From positions 4,010 to 31,500 of the forward strand of contig CAJTVT010000032.1 of the NCBI GenBank assembly GCA_910580015.1: a stretch of DNA of 27,491 nucleotides. The letters run 5' to 3'. The stretch is from an uncultured Lachnospiraceae bacterium (GTDB taxonomy: Bacteria > Bacillota > Clostridia > Lachnospirales > Lachnospiraceae). Numbering within the stretch: the first letter of the stretch is position 1; each line of letters opens with the position of its first letter. The translations under genes were made by a program, and so were the position numbers. Shown piece after piece: positions 14,733 through 23,800 of the stretch. Below the pieces are notes generated by a model. That model saw nothing but the letters and a program-made list of their open reading frames with translations. It ran no database searches and had not been told where the DNA came from.

Positions 14733-15524
14733 CTAATTTTTCTTAAATATATCTCGAAGCTTATTCCACACATTGGATTTTACCTCCAAATCCAAAAATG
14801 GCACTTCTTCTCCCAAAACTCTATGGCAAATATTCGCATATGCTTGTCCAGCAAGGCAATCACTTCCCACCAAAGGCTCTCCTTGGTTGGTGGAGATTAC
14901 AATCTGTTCATCATCTGGCACTGCCCCAATCAGGTCAATGGCAAGAATGTCTGTAACATCATTGATATTCATCATATCTCCGCGTTTTACCATATCCATC
15001 CGAAGCCGGTTTACAATTAGGTCCACCCGCTTTACATCGTTCGCACTCAAAAGTCCAATAATACGATCCGCATCACGAATTGCAGATACTTCCGGGGTGG
15101 TGACAACCAACGCACGATCTGCTCCCGCAATGGCATTTTTAAATCCCTGTTCGATACCTGCCGGACAGTCCAACAAAATATAGTCAAATTCATCTCTCAA
15201 CTCGTCAATCATCTTGACCATCTGTTCTGGTGAAACAGCAGATTTATCACGCGTCTGTGCAGAAGGCAGTAGGGAAAGATTGGGATAACGCTTGTCTTTG
15301 ATCAATGCCTGCTTCATTCGGCAATTTCCCTCAATTACATCCACCAGATTATAGACAATCCGGTTTTCCAACCCCATTACCACATCCAGGTTACGCAGTC
15401 CAATGTCTGTGTCAATCAATACGACTTTCTTATTTAATTGTGCCAGACCTGTTCCTACATTCGCAGTTGTGGTTGTCTTTCCCACACCGCCTTTTCCTGA
15501 TGTTATAACAATTACTTCACTCAT
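14733..15524 (-). CDS. minD: Septum site-determining ATPase MinD
   Basis: MinD is a membrane-cycling ATPase that recruits the inhibitor MinC and is stimulated by MinE. The 263-residue protein begins MSEVIVITSGKGGVGKTTTTA, with the deviant Walker A at 11-17. It has the switch segments VLIDTDIGLRNLD and YILLDCPAGIEQGF. It ends in the amphipathic membrane-targeting helix VWNKLRDIFKKN. The frame is open to 15545, but ATG 15524 has AGGAGG ten bases upstream and gives the conserved start. Confidence 0.97.
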   Translation of the reverse strand: MSEVIVITSGKGGVGKTTTTANVGTGLAQLNKKVVLIDTDIGLRNLDVVMGLENRIVYNLVDVIEGNCRMKQALIKDKRYPNLSLLPSAQTRDKSAVSPEQMVKMIDELRDEFDYILLDCPAGIEQGFKNAIAGADRALVVTTPEVSAIRDADRIIGLLSANDVKRVDLIVNRLRMDMVKRGDMMNINDVTDILAIDLIGAVPDDEQIVISTNQGEPLVGSDCLAGQAYANICHRVLGEEVPFLDLEVKSNVWNKLRDIFKKN

Positions 15525-15545
15525 CCTACTATATCCTCCTGACAT

Positions 15546-16235
15546 TTATATATTATTCAACAGTCCCTTTGTAATTGGCTCAATATAAATATTTCCATCC
15601 TTTACAATTGCGACCTGCGGTTCCGCGGGAATTGGTTTCTTTTTTCCACGTTTCTTCACATTCTGTACTTTATCTGCGCTGCGTCCAATCACGTCCCCAA
15701 TCTTAATTTGGATCGGATCCATTTCAAGCGCTGCGACAAAAGCTTGTTCATTGCCATTTGCTCCTGCATAGGCATTCCCTTTTAACGCTCCCAACACCAC
15801 AATATTACCCTTGGAGACCACCTTCGCCCCCGGATTAATATCTCCTAAAATAATAATACTGCTCTCACAGTCCAGCACTTGCCCAGAACGTAGTGTTCCC
15901 TTGTAAAATTCGCCGGTCTTTCCGGCCTGTTCTTCCTCAAAATGCTCAATCTTTTGTCGGATCAGCTCCTCCTTCAGTTCATCATTTTCTAAGATACAGA
16001 TGATGTTCACAGAAGTGTTGTCCGTGATAGTTTCCACAATTTCAAACTCCTCCTCCTGCGTCAACTCCCTGCCCTCAAAGGAGATTGCCATCCTTGCATC
16101 CTTAAAAAAACCTTCTGCTTCTTTAAATTTTTCCAAGATACATTTCAATAATTCTTTAAAGTCCATATCACCATCCAGAATCAGATTAATTCCGTATTTA
16201 TTGCTTTTTAAAACCACTGGCTTTGGCACATTCAT
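15546..16235 (-). CDS. minC: Septum site-determining protein MinC
   Basis: MinC is the FtsZ polymerisation inhibitor of the Min system, carried to the membrane by MinD. The 229-residue protein has the N-terminal MinC domain (about 5-95), a short linker and the C-terminal beta-helix (GTLRSGQVLDCESSIIILGDINPGAKVVSKGNIVVLGALKGNAYAGA) used for dimerisation and MinD binding. The GGAGGG ribosome site is only one base from ATG 16235. The GTG two codons on (16229) would have a better six-base spacing, so either may start translation. It begins 11 bases after the PBP2 stop. Confidence 0.95.
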   Translation of the reverse strand: MNVPKPVVLKSNKYGINLILDGDMDFKELLKCILEKFKEAEGFFKDARMAISFEGRELTQEEEFEIVETITDNTSVNIICILENDELKEELIRQKIEHFEEEQAGKTGEFYKGTLRSGQVLDCESSIIILGDINPGAKVVSKGNIVVLGALKGNAYAGANGNEQAFVAALEMDPIQIKIGDVIGRSADKVQNVKKRGKKKPIPAEPQVAIVKDGNIYIEPITKGLLNNI

Positions 16236-16246
16236 CCCTCCAAACT

Positions 16247-19135
16247 TTAATCCGTAAATTCATTGGCGCTGCTCTCAATTTCCTCCGCCTGTCCATCCAA
16301 CAGAGACTTTTCATCCGCAAGATTAAAATAATACTTTAAAATATTGCTGGACACTTCCGCCGCATTGGCAGAGGTATAGCCATGTGCAATACGTGTGGTA
16401 ATTGCAATCTCTGGATTCTCATATGGCGCATATCCGATAAAAAGCGCATGGTTTGCCCTGGTTGTAATTTGCTGCGCCGTACCAGTTTTACCAGCCACTG
16501 CAATCTGAAAATCCTTGAAAGATTTATTGTTCTCCACCACCATCCGCATACCACTCTGGATCGCTTCCCAAGAAGAAGCTGTCACCTCCGTAATGTTACG
16601 AATAATCTCTGGTTTAAATTCTTTCACCAAATCTCCATCTGAAGTCGTCTCTTTATGGAGAAGTGTTAATTTATATACGTTTCCGCTGCTGGCCACTGCA
16701 GTCAGATATCGTGCAAGCTGTGTGGTCGTATAGTTGTGATTCCCCTGTCCAATGGCAGAGGTAATCGGATACTCATTCGATATCTGCGGATCATTTTCTG
16801 GTATTTCAATTCCCGTTTTTTCATCTAGGCCAAACAGAGCCGCATATTTTTGCAACGCTGCAATACCTTTGTTTTCATTGTAAATTCCATTGTCCGAACT
16901 TAAACGGTACCCCAATTCATAGAAGAAATAGTTACAAGAATGCTGTATTGCCTCAGAGATATTAATCTTTCCATGTGTACTGCCTGGATAGATCCAACAC
17001 TTAGGTGGAGGTGTAATATTGGTATATTCTCCTTCGTCTTTAATCTCTTCTTCGGTGCTCACACACCCTTCCGTCAAAGCCGCAGCCGAAGTAATCGGTT
17101 TAAAAGTAGAACCAGGCGCTGTACGCTGCTGTGTAGCGTTGTTGTACTGCGGGACAGACAAATCTCGTTGAAGACTCTCAAAATATTCAGAATCTACAGT
17201 ATTTGCCAGTCTGTTTGTATCATATCCAGGATAAGTTACACAGGCAAGAAGTTCCCCTGTCCGAACATCAATCATAACACAACTTGCTGTACAGGGATCC
17301 AGCGCAAGCTGTGCCGGAGTGATCTTTAAATTTTTGATCTTATCTCTCAAAAAATCAAAAGCACTGAGATTTCCTTCTGCAAGAGCAGTCCGATCGCCTT
17401 CTTCTTCCTGCAAGATTCCCTGTTCAAACAAAATCTGGCAGATCTGAGTTCCAGAGATCAGATCATTCTTAATCATATAGCGATAAATTTTCTTACTGAA
17501 TTCCTGATCTTCTTGCAGCTCCTCAATAATATACGTAATCAACGCATCATAGATCTCTGTGGAATCTGAATATTGTGACTCCGTATCAAATCCTGTAATA
17601 TCAATCCAATCCATCGCAATGGCGCGGCGCAGATACTCCGCCAGACTTGCTGTATCATTTTTCCAAGATAGATAGACTTCATCTTCCGGATCCACCTTTT
17701 CTGAGAGAAAAATTTTCTTTTCGCCCAGAAGAGATAAGATATAGCTCATATAAATCTGTTGTTCTTTGTCCAAATCGCCATATGCCGTAGGAAATGGTGA
17801 AAAAAACTGTTGTCTTAGCCCCTCTATAACGGAATTCTGCTTATTTTGAAAAATTCCATATACTTGCTGCTCCACCGGCTGGGCATCGTCCTTTGCAAAA
17901 TGCTCAATGTCAAGGACATTATTATTGATAAGAGCAAAATATACGTCATCAATAGGTATCTTAATATCCGATGCCGTTCCTGAACTTGTATCATATTCTT
18001 TGATATTTTCAATATTGGCATAGACTATTCCGGCAAGCTCCTGCTCCAGCATACGGTACACAGCCTCTTGCAGTTCAGCATCAATGGACAGATAAATATC
18101 ATTTCCTGAAGATGACTCCACTCTGTCTATCACTTCTGTGATGCGCCCCACACTGTCCACATAGAAACTTTCTTTTCCTTTTGTACCCTGAAGTTCCCGA
18201 TCCATCACTTGCTCAATACCAGACTTACCCACAACGTCATTGAGCGAATAATTCTTACTGTTGGCAGAAAGCGTCTCATATTCTTCCTGGGAGATTTTTC
18301 CGGTATAACCGATTATATGGGAGAAATACATGCTGTCAACATATTTGCGCACTGTATCCTCTGTAATATCCACTCCCTGTAGAATATCGGAATTTTCTTT
18401 GATCACGGCAACTGTCTCGTCACTAACGTTTTGGGCAATCGTTGTTTGGACATACTTCTGATAACTGTTTTGGGAAATTGCATAGCGCAGCACCAGAATT
18501 TTATAGGCTTCTTCTTTTGAATAATAAATGAGATCCTCCTCTTGGGAATCATCACTTTTACTACCTTCCACATGAATTGCAAATTTATTTTGCAAAAATT
18601 CTATGACCTGTCTCGGCTTGGCATCTGCCTCGTCATATCCTAACTTTTTGTTATATTTTAGTTCTTCAATCTTGGTGTGTCCATAAACATCCGCCAGAAA
18701 ACGCTGTAATGCCTTATCTGATACCGTAAATTTATATTTTCCGTTTTCTGTCATCTTAATATTGAAATTATTTGTGATGCTGTCTCCTTTTTCTTCTACC
18801 ATTTGAATCACCGTGCTCAACTCCTGGTTCAGCAGTTTATTTTTCTGCTTGGAACTGTCATAAACACCGTTATCCTCGATAGTCACTGAGTAGGACAATT
18901 CATTATAGGCAAGCAATTTGCCATTTCGGTCAAAAATACTTCCACGCGTTCCAGAGGTGACACGTTCTTTTTGTATCAGCAAAGTATAATTGTTCAAATA
19001 TTCTTCCCCGTTAATAATCTGCAATACAAAAATACGTTGAATCAAAATTGTAAACAAAATGATCATCACCACACTCAAAGCAAATAATCTGGAGGTCAAT
19101 ATTTTTTTTCCATACTCTTTTATTATATCAAACAA
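16247..19135 (-). CDS. Penicillin-binding protein 2, elongasome transpeptidase
   Basis: This class B PBP cross-links side-wall peptidoglycan with RodA. The 962-residue protein has a cytoplasmic start, one membrane segment (about 16-39), the pedestal opening with RGSIFDRNGKLLAYN, and a transpeptidase domain with Ser676 (GSTFK), SCN at 733-735 and KTG at 883-885. About 230 residues (roughly 377-604) are inserted between the SIDAELQEAVYRML helix and the VMIDVRTGELLACV strand; E. coli PBP2, at about 630 residues, has nothing there. TTG 19135 is chosen because AAAAAAGGAG lies upstream and the start overlaps the mreD stop by eight bases. A TTG at 19159 is also in frame but lacks a ribosome site. 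Confidence 0.93.
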   Translation of the reverse strand: MFDIIKEYGKKILTSRLFALSVVMIILFTILIQRIFVLQIINGEEYLNNYTLLIQKERVTSGTRGSIFDRNGKLLAYNELSYSVTIEDNGVYDSSKQKNKLLNQELSTVIQMVEEKGDSITNNFNIKMTENGKYKFTVSDKALQRFLADVYGHTKIEELKYNKKLGYDEADAKPRQVIEFLQNKFAIHVEGSKSDDSQEEDLIYYSKEEAYKILVLRYAISQNSYQKYVQTTIAQNVSDETVAVIKENSDILQGVDITEDTVRKYVDSMYFSHIIGYTGKISQEEYETLSANSKNYSLNDVVGKSGIEQVMDRELQGTKGKESFYVDSVGRITEVIDRVESSSGNDIYLSIDAELQEAVYRMLEQELAGIVYANIENIKEYDTSSGTASDIKIPIDDVYFALINNNVLDIEHFAKDDAQPVEQQVYGIFQNKQNSVIEGLRQQFFSPFPTAYGDLDKEQQIYMSYILSLLGEKKIFLSEKVDPEDEVYLSWKNDTASLAEYLRRAIAMDWIDITGFDTESQYSDSTEIYDALITYIIEELQEDQEFSKKIYRYMIKNDLISGTQICQILFEQGILQEEEGDRTALAEGNLSAFDFLRDKIKNLKITPAQLALDPCTASCVMIDVRTGELLACVTYPGYDTNRLANTVDSEYFESLQRDLSVPQYNNATQQRTAPGSTFKPITSAAALTEGCVSTEEEIKDEGEYTNITPPPKCWIYPGSTHGKINISEAIQHSCNYFFYELGYRLSSDNGIYNENKGIAALQKYAALFGLDEKTGIEIPENDPQISNEYPITSAIGQGNHNYTTTQLARYLTAVASSGNVYKLTLLHKETTSDGDLVKEFKPEIIRNITEVTASSWEAIQSGMRMVVENNKSFKDFQIAVAGKTGTAQQITTRANHALFIGYAPYENPEIAITTRIAHGYTSANAAEVSSNILKYYFNLADEKSLLDGQAEEIESSANEFTD

Positions 19136-19646
19136 ATTTGCTTGCACTCCTTTTTTCAATTAGTTCCAGACGTTGATTGATCTTCAATATGATAAAATAT
19201 AAGACAATCGTCACCAAAATGGTATACACAAGCTCTGGAAGAATAATCCGCAGCATATAATAGCTAAATTGAAATCTCCCTCTGAGAAAAAACAAAAAAA
19301 AGTATACCAGTAAACTATATACAAAATCACTTGTTGCTATCAGGATAAGTGGAAGCTTAATATCATCTGGAAAAAATCTCTTGCGGAAAAAACCGTTTAC
19401 ATAGCCAATGCAGGCATAAACCAACGCATAAAACCCAATAACACTTCCAAAAAAAATATCAAGCAACAGTCCACTGAAAAAACCTATCCACATTCCTTCT
19501 TTACGACCTCTCATAAACCCAAATGCCGAAGTAACTACAATCAGAAGATTCGGAGAAATCGAAGCGATGGAAAGCGCTTGAAACACGGTACACTGCAATA
19601 AAAAGCAGATGGTGATGATAAAAAAAACTGTTATTTTACGTCTCAT
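19128..19646 (-). CDS. mreD: Rod shape-determining protein MreD
   Basis: MreD is an integral membrane component of the elongasome linking MreC to RodA/PBP2. The 172-residue protein has about five hydrophobic segments and the family-like stretch ISPNLLIVVTSAFGFMRGRKEGMWIGFFSGLLLDIFFG. It starts 12 bases after the mreC stop and ends overlapping the PBP2 start. MreD proteins diverge strongly, so position between mreC and the PBP gene is part of the evidence. Confidence 0.93.
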   Translation of the reverse strand: MRRKITVFFIITICFLLQCTVFQALSIASISPNLLIVVTSAFGFMRGRKEGMWIGFFSGLLLDIFFGSVIGFYALVYACIGYVNGFFRKRFFPDDIKLPLILIATSDFVYSLLVYFFLFFLRGRFQFSYYMLRIILPELVYTILVTIVLYFIILKINQRLELIEKRSASKFV

Positions 19647-19658
19647 TCCGTCAGCTCC

Positions 19659-20516
19659 TTATTTTTCTTGAATGGTTTTCTTATCCAAAATCACAAGCAC
19701 CTCCTGCAAGTGCTGAAAATCCACTGCTGGCGTCAAAGTTCCAGAGTACGTTAGATTGTTGGAATTACGTTCGATCACACTGATATACCCAATCAAAATC
19801 CCTTCCAAATACTTATCACTGATATGGGAGGTTACAATCTGCTCTCCAGATTTCACTGGCTGTTTCCCGCACTTCAGCTCTGAAAATTCAATCACCTGAT
19901 TCTCATTCATTGAGACCAGATTCCCACTGACAATACAACGGTCTGACGTTGACAATGCCATGCCACTGACGTTACTGGCATCGTCAATGATAGAACGAAC
20001 CTTGGCATAATTAGGACCTGTGTCTATGACAATTCCTACTAGACCGCTGCCAGCGATCACGTTCATATCTTTTTCGATGCCATCCTTTTCTCCTTTATCA
20101 ATCAGAAAAGTATTAAACCAATTTCCGCCATCACTTCCAATTACACGAGCAGCTACTTTGTCATAGCTGGGATATTTCTGATCCAATTCCATCAGTTCCC
20201 GAAGATTATCCAATTCGTATTGTTCCAGCTTAATTGTACTCAGTTCTTGTGTCAGTTCATCTACCTGTGCTTGGAGTTCTTTGTTCTCCTGCATTACATT
20301 CCTCAGAGACGCAAGTTCATCCACCCCGCGAATCAGCCAGGACCCTACCCGATTAATACCATTTTGCATGGGAACAAATACATACCCAGCAACCGTATTT
20401 AACGGCCCTCCTGACAGATTTAGCGTAAAACTGACAAACATAACCAATACACAAAATATGGTCACACCCAACAATGTGTATCTGGTTGGGATTGAATGTT
20501 TTGATTTCCGTTTCAT
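19659..20516 (-). CDS. mreC: Rod shape-determining protein MreC
   Basis: MreC is an extracytoplasmic scaffold that activates PBP2/RodA. The 285-residue protein has a short basic cytoplasmic start, one membrane segment (about 13-33), a coiled coil (about 65-110, LRNVMQENKELQAQVDELTQELS) and the MreC beta domain with VIGSDGGNWFNTFLIDKGEKDGIEKDMNVIAGSGLVGIV. ATG 20516 is preceded by AAAGG at 12 bases. A TTG at 20528, three bases after the mreB stop, is in frame but too close to the same ribosome site. Confidence 0.94.
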   Translation of the reverse strand: MKRKSKHSIPTRYTLLGVTIFCVLVMFVSFTLNLSGGPLNTVAGYVFVPMQNGINRVGSWLIRGVDELASLRNVMQENKELQAQVDELTQELSTIKLEQYELDNLRELMELDQKYPSYDKVAARVIGSDGGNWFNTFLIDKGEKDGIEKDMNVIAGSGLVGIVIDTGPNYAKVRSIIDDASNVSGMALSTSDRCIVSGNLVSMNENQVIEFSELKCGKQPVKSGEQIVTSHISDKYLEGILIGYISVIERNSNNLTYSGTLTPAVDFQHLQEVLVILDKKTIQEK

Positions 20517-20531
20517 AGACGCATACAACCT

Positions 20532-21551
20532 TTATTTATAAATTCTTGCCTTCATACTGAAAGCAAGTTTCCGGTATTTCTCATCCGAGACAATCTTATT
20601 TAACCCACGCACTGCACTCTCCTCTGGGAACTCACAGGTATTGACCCGAATATTTGTAATTTGGGTGAACAGCTCATCAAGCCTTCGTATTTTTGAAGAT
20701 CCCCCGGTGATATAGATCCCAGAATGAATAATATCTCTTGCCAACTCTGGGGGAGTCTTTTCCAAAATCATTTTAATAGAATTGCAGATCGTATTTAGAT
20801 GATCCTTGACCGCTTCGTAGACTACAGTAGAAGTGACTTCCATTTCAATCGGGAGACCGCTGACCACATCTCTTCCTACAATGATCTCTGTCTGTTCTCC
20901 GTTTTCAGGGAGGGCACAGCTTAAGGTTTCCTTAAGGTACATTGCAGTTTTTTCACCGATGACCAGACCAAAATTCCGTTTCATGTGGCTGATAATAGAT
21001 TCATCGATCCGTCTGCCACCAAAGTGCAAAAGATCGCTTAAAACCAATCCCCCCAAAGATATCACAGAAATCTCTGTGGTATCAGCGCCAATATTTACAA
21101 TCATAAAACCTGTAGGAGAATTAACGTCTAATTGCAGCCCAACCGCATCGGCAATCGGCTTTTCACAGAGCAATACATTTCTAGGTTTGAAACGGCTCTT
21201 ATAAAACAGGTCAAAGAACGCTTTCTTCTCCACTTCCGTAATATCTGTAGGCACAGCAACAATAAATTCAGCTCCCTTGAGGTGGCTCTTCACATGCTTT
21301 TCTAGCACCTCCCCAATCATGACCTGCATATTGTTGTAATCTGCAATTACACCGTTCACCACCGGGAATGATACTTTGATGTTATCTGGCGCTTTCTCAT
21401 ACATGGCATACGCATCATTGCCAAATGCATACAACTGATGCTTATTTACAATGGCAATGGTATTTTTCTCATTAATCACTTTTCCTGTTGCCTTGCAAAA
21501 GATTTTCAGATTGCAGGTTCCCAAATCAATTCCATAAACATTTGCTGACAT
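20532..21551 (-). CDS. mreB: Rod shape-determining actin MreB
   Basis: MreB is a membrane-bound actin-like filament protein that orients side-wall synthesis. The 339-residue protein has the ATP-binding motifs GIDLGTCNLKIF (phosphate 1), VNIGADTTEISVISLGG (phosphate 2) and ITGGSSKIRRLDELF (adenosine), in order. The start follows the radC stop by three bases, and its ribosome site (GAGGAAAGGAACG) lies within the end of radC, so translation is coupled to radC. A specialised MreB paralogue such as Mbl is possible, but mreC and mreD next to it favour MreB. Confidence 0.95.
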   Translation of the reverse strand: MSANVYGIDLGTCNLKIFCKATGKVINEKNTIAIVNKHQLYAFGNDAYAMYEKAPDNIKVSFPVVNGVIADYNNMQVMIGEVLEKHVKSHLKGAEFIVAVPTDITEVEKKAFFDLFYKSRFKPRNVLLCEKPIADAVGLQLDVNSPTGFMIVNIGADTTEISVISLGGLVLSDLLHFGGRRIDESIISHMKRNFGLVIGEKTAMYLKETLSCALPENGEQTEIIVGRDVVSGLPIEMEVTSTVVYEAVKDHLNTICNSIKMILEKTPPELARDIIHSGIYITGGSSKIRRLDELFTQITNIRVNTCEFPEESAVRGLNKIVSDEKYRKLAFSMKARIYK

Positions 21552-21554
21552 AAC

Positions 21555-22262
21555 TTACGTTCCTTTCCTCTGACCCAACAGGCCGTTTTCTCTAAAGCTC
21601 ATATATCGGTTATCCCCAATAATGATATGATCTGCCAGTGCGATACCAAGAATATCCCCACTTTCCATCACCCGCATTGTCACATCAATATCTGCCTCAC
21701 TGGGGGAAGGATCGCCACTTGGATGATTATGAAGCAATACAATGTGTACCGCCTCATATTCCAACGCCTTCAAAAAAATCTCTCTGGGGGATACCAGCGA
21801 ATGATTCACCGTCCCAATGGAGATAATCTCATCTCCCAGCAGATTGCTCTTCGCATCGAACATTGCCACTACCACATATTCGATTGGCTCATGACGAAGA
21901 GTCTCCATAAAGTAGGACGCAACACTGATTGGCTCACTCAGACACACATCCTTCTCGCGGCTGGTTTGTGAAATACGGTTAGAAAGCTCCGCAACACACT
22001 TCAACTGAGCAGCCTTTACTGGCCCAATTCCTGGAATCTTCATCATTTCTTCCGATTTCATGTAGAACAGATTCAAAAGATTCTTATTCTTCTGTGCCAA
22101 AAAAGTCTGTGCCAGCTGTAGGGCTGTCAGCTCCTTGGTCCCCACCCGCAAAATTACTGCGAGAAGTTCTGCATCTGACAGATATCTTGCCCCATAACGA
22201 TTGCATTTCTCACAGGGCTGTTCTGATTCTGGCATATCTTTCATAGTAATGTGTATATTCAT
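21555..22262 (-). CDS. radC: RadC/MPN-domain protein
   Basis: This JAB/MPN metalloprotease-like protein is historically called a DNA-repair factor; its true role is not settled. The 235-residue protein has an N-terminal helix-hairpin-helix (IPGIGPVKAAQLK) and the MPN metal motif HNHPSGDPSPSEAD with an upstream glutamate, all intact. AGGAAGAAG precedes ATG 22262. It is the first gene after the promoter at 22311-22340 and so leads the mreBCD-min-rodA operon, a placement also seen in other Gram-positive and proteobacterial genomes. Confidence 0.95.
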   Translation of the reverse strand: MNIHITMKDMPESEQPCEKCNRYGARYLSDAELLAVILRVGTKELTALQLAQTFLAQKNKNLLNLFYMKSEEMMKIPGIGPVKAAQLKCVAELSNRISQTSREKDVCLSEPISVASYFMETLRHEPIEYVVVAMFDAKSNLLGDEIISIGTVNHSLVSPREIFLKALEYEAVHIVLLHNHPSGDPSPSEADIDVTMRVMESGDILGIALADHIIIGDNRYMSFRENGLLGQRKGT

Positions 22263-22310
22263 CTTCTTCCTAAATTACTCTCTCAAAGCCAAGGAAAAAT
22301 TTCACATTTC

Positions 22311-22340
22311 ATTTTAGCACAAAAAGTACAGGAAGTACAA
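22311..22340 (-). promoter_or_regulatory. Predicted promoter of the radC-mreB-min-rodA operon
   Basis: On the minus strand TTGTAC (22340-22335) and TAAAAT (22316-22311) are 18 bases apart, with TG two bases before the -10. The leader is about 45 bases. No other comparable promoter is apparent between here and the end of the carboxypeptidase gene, consistent with one long transcript. The remaining gap to 22525 holds only AT-rich sequence and a weak AAAATTTT repeat after the upstream gene. Confidence 0.5.
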
Positions 22341-22525
22341 CTAATATATTATTAAAAATGTTAAGATTCTACTAAATTATCACAACATCCCACGAAAGTG
22401 ATAAATGCCGACACATTTTACGCAGAATTATTTTTCGGCTTCCATAAAGAAGCATACAAAAGAATAAGTTACAGTGCTCGCTGCAATAATCCATAAATAT
22501 AAAATTTTTGTTCTAAAATTTTCAT

Positions 22526-23800
22526 TTAGAGCTTTACCAATCCCGCTTCCACTAGCTTCTGTAAGGACATTAATATTCCAAGTTTTGCATGATACCATGT
22601 CAGTCCTCCCTGGAAATACACTGCATAAGGTTCCCGCAAAGGACCATCTGCACTCAGTTCAATGGAGGAACCCTGTACAAATGCGCCTGCCGCCATAATC
22701 ACGGGATCGTCATATCCTGGCATTGCCCAAGGCTCTGGCGTCACATGGCTATCCACAGGTGCAGCCGCCTGAATCCCCTGACAGAACGCAATCAGCGCTT
22801 CTTTGGAGCGCAACTCCACTGCCTGGATAATATCATGCCGACTTTCTATGCTGTCTGGAATTACGGAAAAACCAAGGCATTCATAGATATTTGCTGCGAA
22901 AATAGCTCCTTTCAATGCACCAGCAGTCACTGTGGGGGACAAAAACAACCCCTGATAGAAGGACTGGATGACTCCCAGAGATGCTCCCACTTCTTTGCCC
23001 AATCCTGGCGAAGTCAATCGATATGCTGCGTTCTCCACACATTCCTGCCTTCCCACAATATAACCGCCAATTGGCGCTAGTCCGCCGCCAGGATTTTTGA
23101 TCAGGGAACCCACAATCATATCGGCTCCCACCTCCAAAGGCTCTCTGCGCTCCACAAATTCCCCATAACAATTATCCACCATACAGATCACTTCTGGTTT
23201 TATCTTTTTGATATAGGCAATTAACTCTCCAATTTGAGCCACAGAAAAGGAGGGTCTCGTCTGATAGCCTTTGGAACGCTGGATGGTTACCAGCTTCGTT
23301 TTCTCATTTAATGCTTTTTTTATATTTTCATAGTCAAAACTTCCATCTGGCAAAAGGTCCACCTGACGGTAACTGACACCATACTCAGCAAGAGAACCTT
23401 TTGAAGGACGGATGCCTATCACTTCCTCCAAGGTATCGTAGGGCTTCCCAACGGGAGACAACAGCTCATCTCCAGGACGAAGATTTGACATCAGAGCTAA
23501 GGCCAGCGCATGCGTTCCACAAGTAATCTGGGGACGCACCAATGCTGCCTCCCCGTGAAAACAAGTCGCATATACCTCTTCCAAGGTATCTCTTCCAAGA
23601 TCATTATACCCATATCCGCTGCTTCCCATAAAACATTCTGCACTAACTTTATGGGCTTGCAATGCTTTGATTACTTTGAGTTGGTTGTACTCTGCTGTCT
23701 CGTCAATCTGCACAAAACGTTCTTTGAGCCTTTCTTCTATTTGCTTCCCATATTGAAATACTTGATCTGAAATACCAAGTTCCTGATATATTTCTTTCAT
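22526..23800 (-). CDS. PLP-dependent methionine-gamma-lyase-family protein (YnbB-like)
   Basis: This fold-type I PLP enzyme belongs to the Met_gamma_lyase family, formerly annotated as aluminium resistance protein; Bacillus YnbB is the relative. Substrate and reaction are unproven. In the 424-residue protein the likely PLP lysine is in MIVGSLIKNPGGGLAPIGGY, with ITCGTHALALAL (cofactor phosphate region) and VDNCYGEFVE (Asp contacting the pyridine) in the right order. It starts inside the end of miaA with a four-base ATGA overlap, so it is the third gene of a mutL-miaA unit. Bacillus also places ynbB close to miaA and hfq, but no hfq is seen here. Confidence 0.9.
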   Translation of the reverse strand: MKEIYQELGISDQVFQYGKQIEERLKERFVQIDETAEYNQLKVIKALQAHKVSAECFMGSSGYGYNDLGRDTLEEVYATCFHGEAALVRPQITCGTHALALALMSNLRPGDELLSPVGKPYDTLEEVIGIRPSKGSLAEYGVSYRQVDLLPDGSFDYENIKKALNEKTKLVTIQRSKGYQTRPSFSVAQIGELIAYIKKIKPEVICMVDNCYGEFVERREPLEVGADMIVGSLIKNPGGGLAPIGGYIVGRQECVENAAYRLTSPGLGKEVGASLGVIQSFYQGLFLSPTVTAGALKGAIFAANIYECLGFSVIPDSIESRHDIIQAVELRSKEALIAFCQGIQAAAPVDSHVTPEPWAMPGYDDPVIMAAGAFVQGSSIELSADGPLREPYAVYFQGGLTWYHAKLGILMSLQKLVEAGLVKL

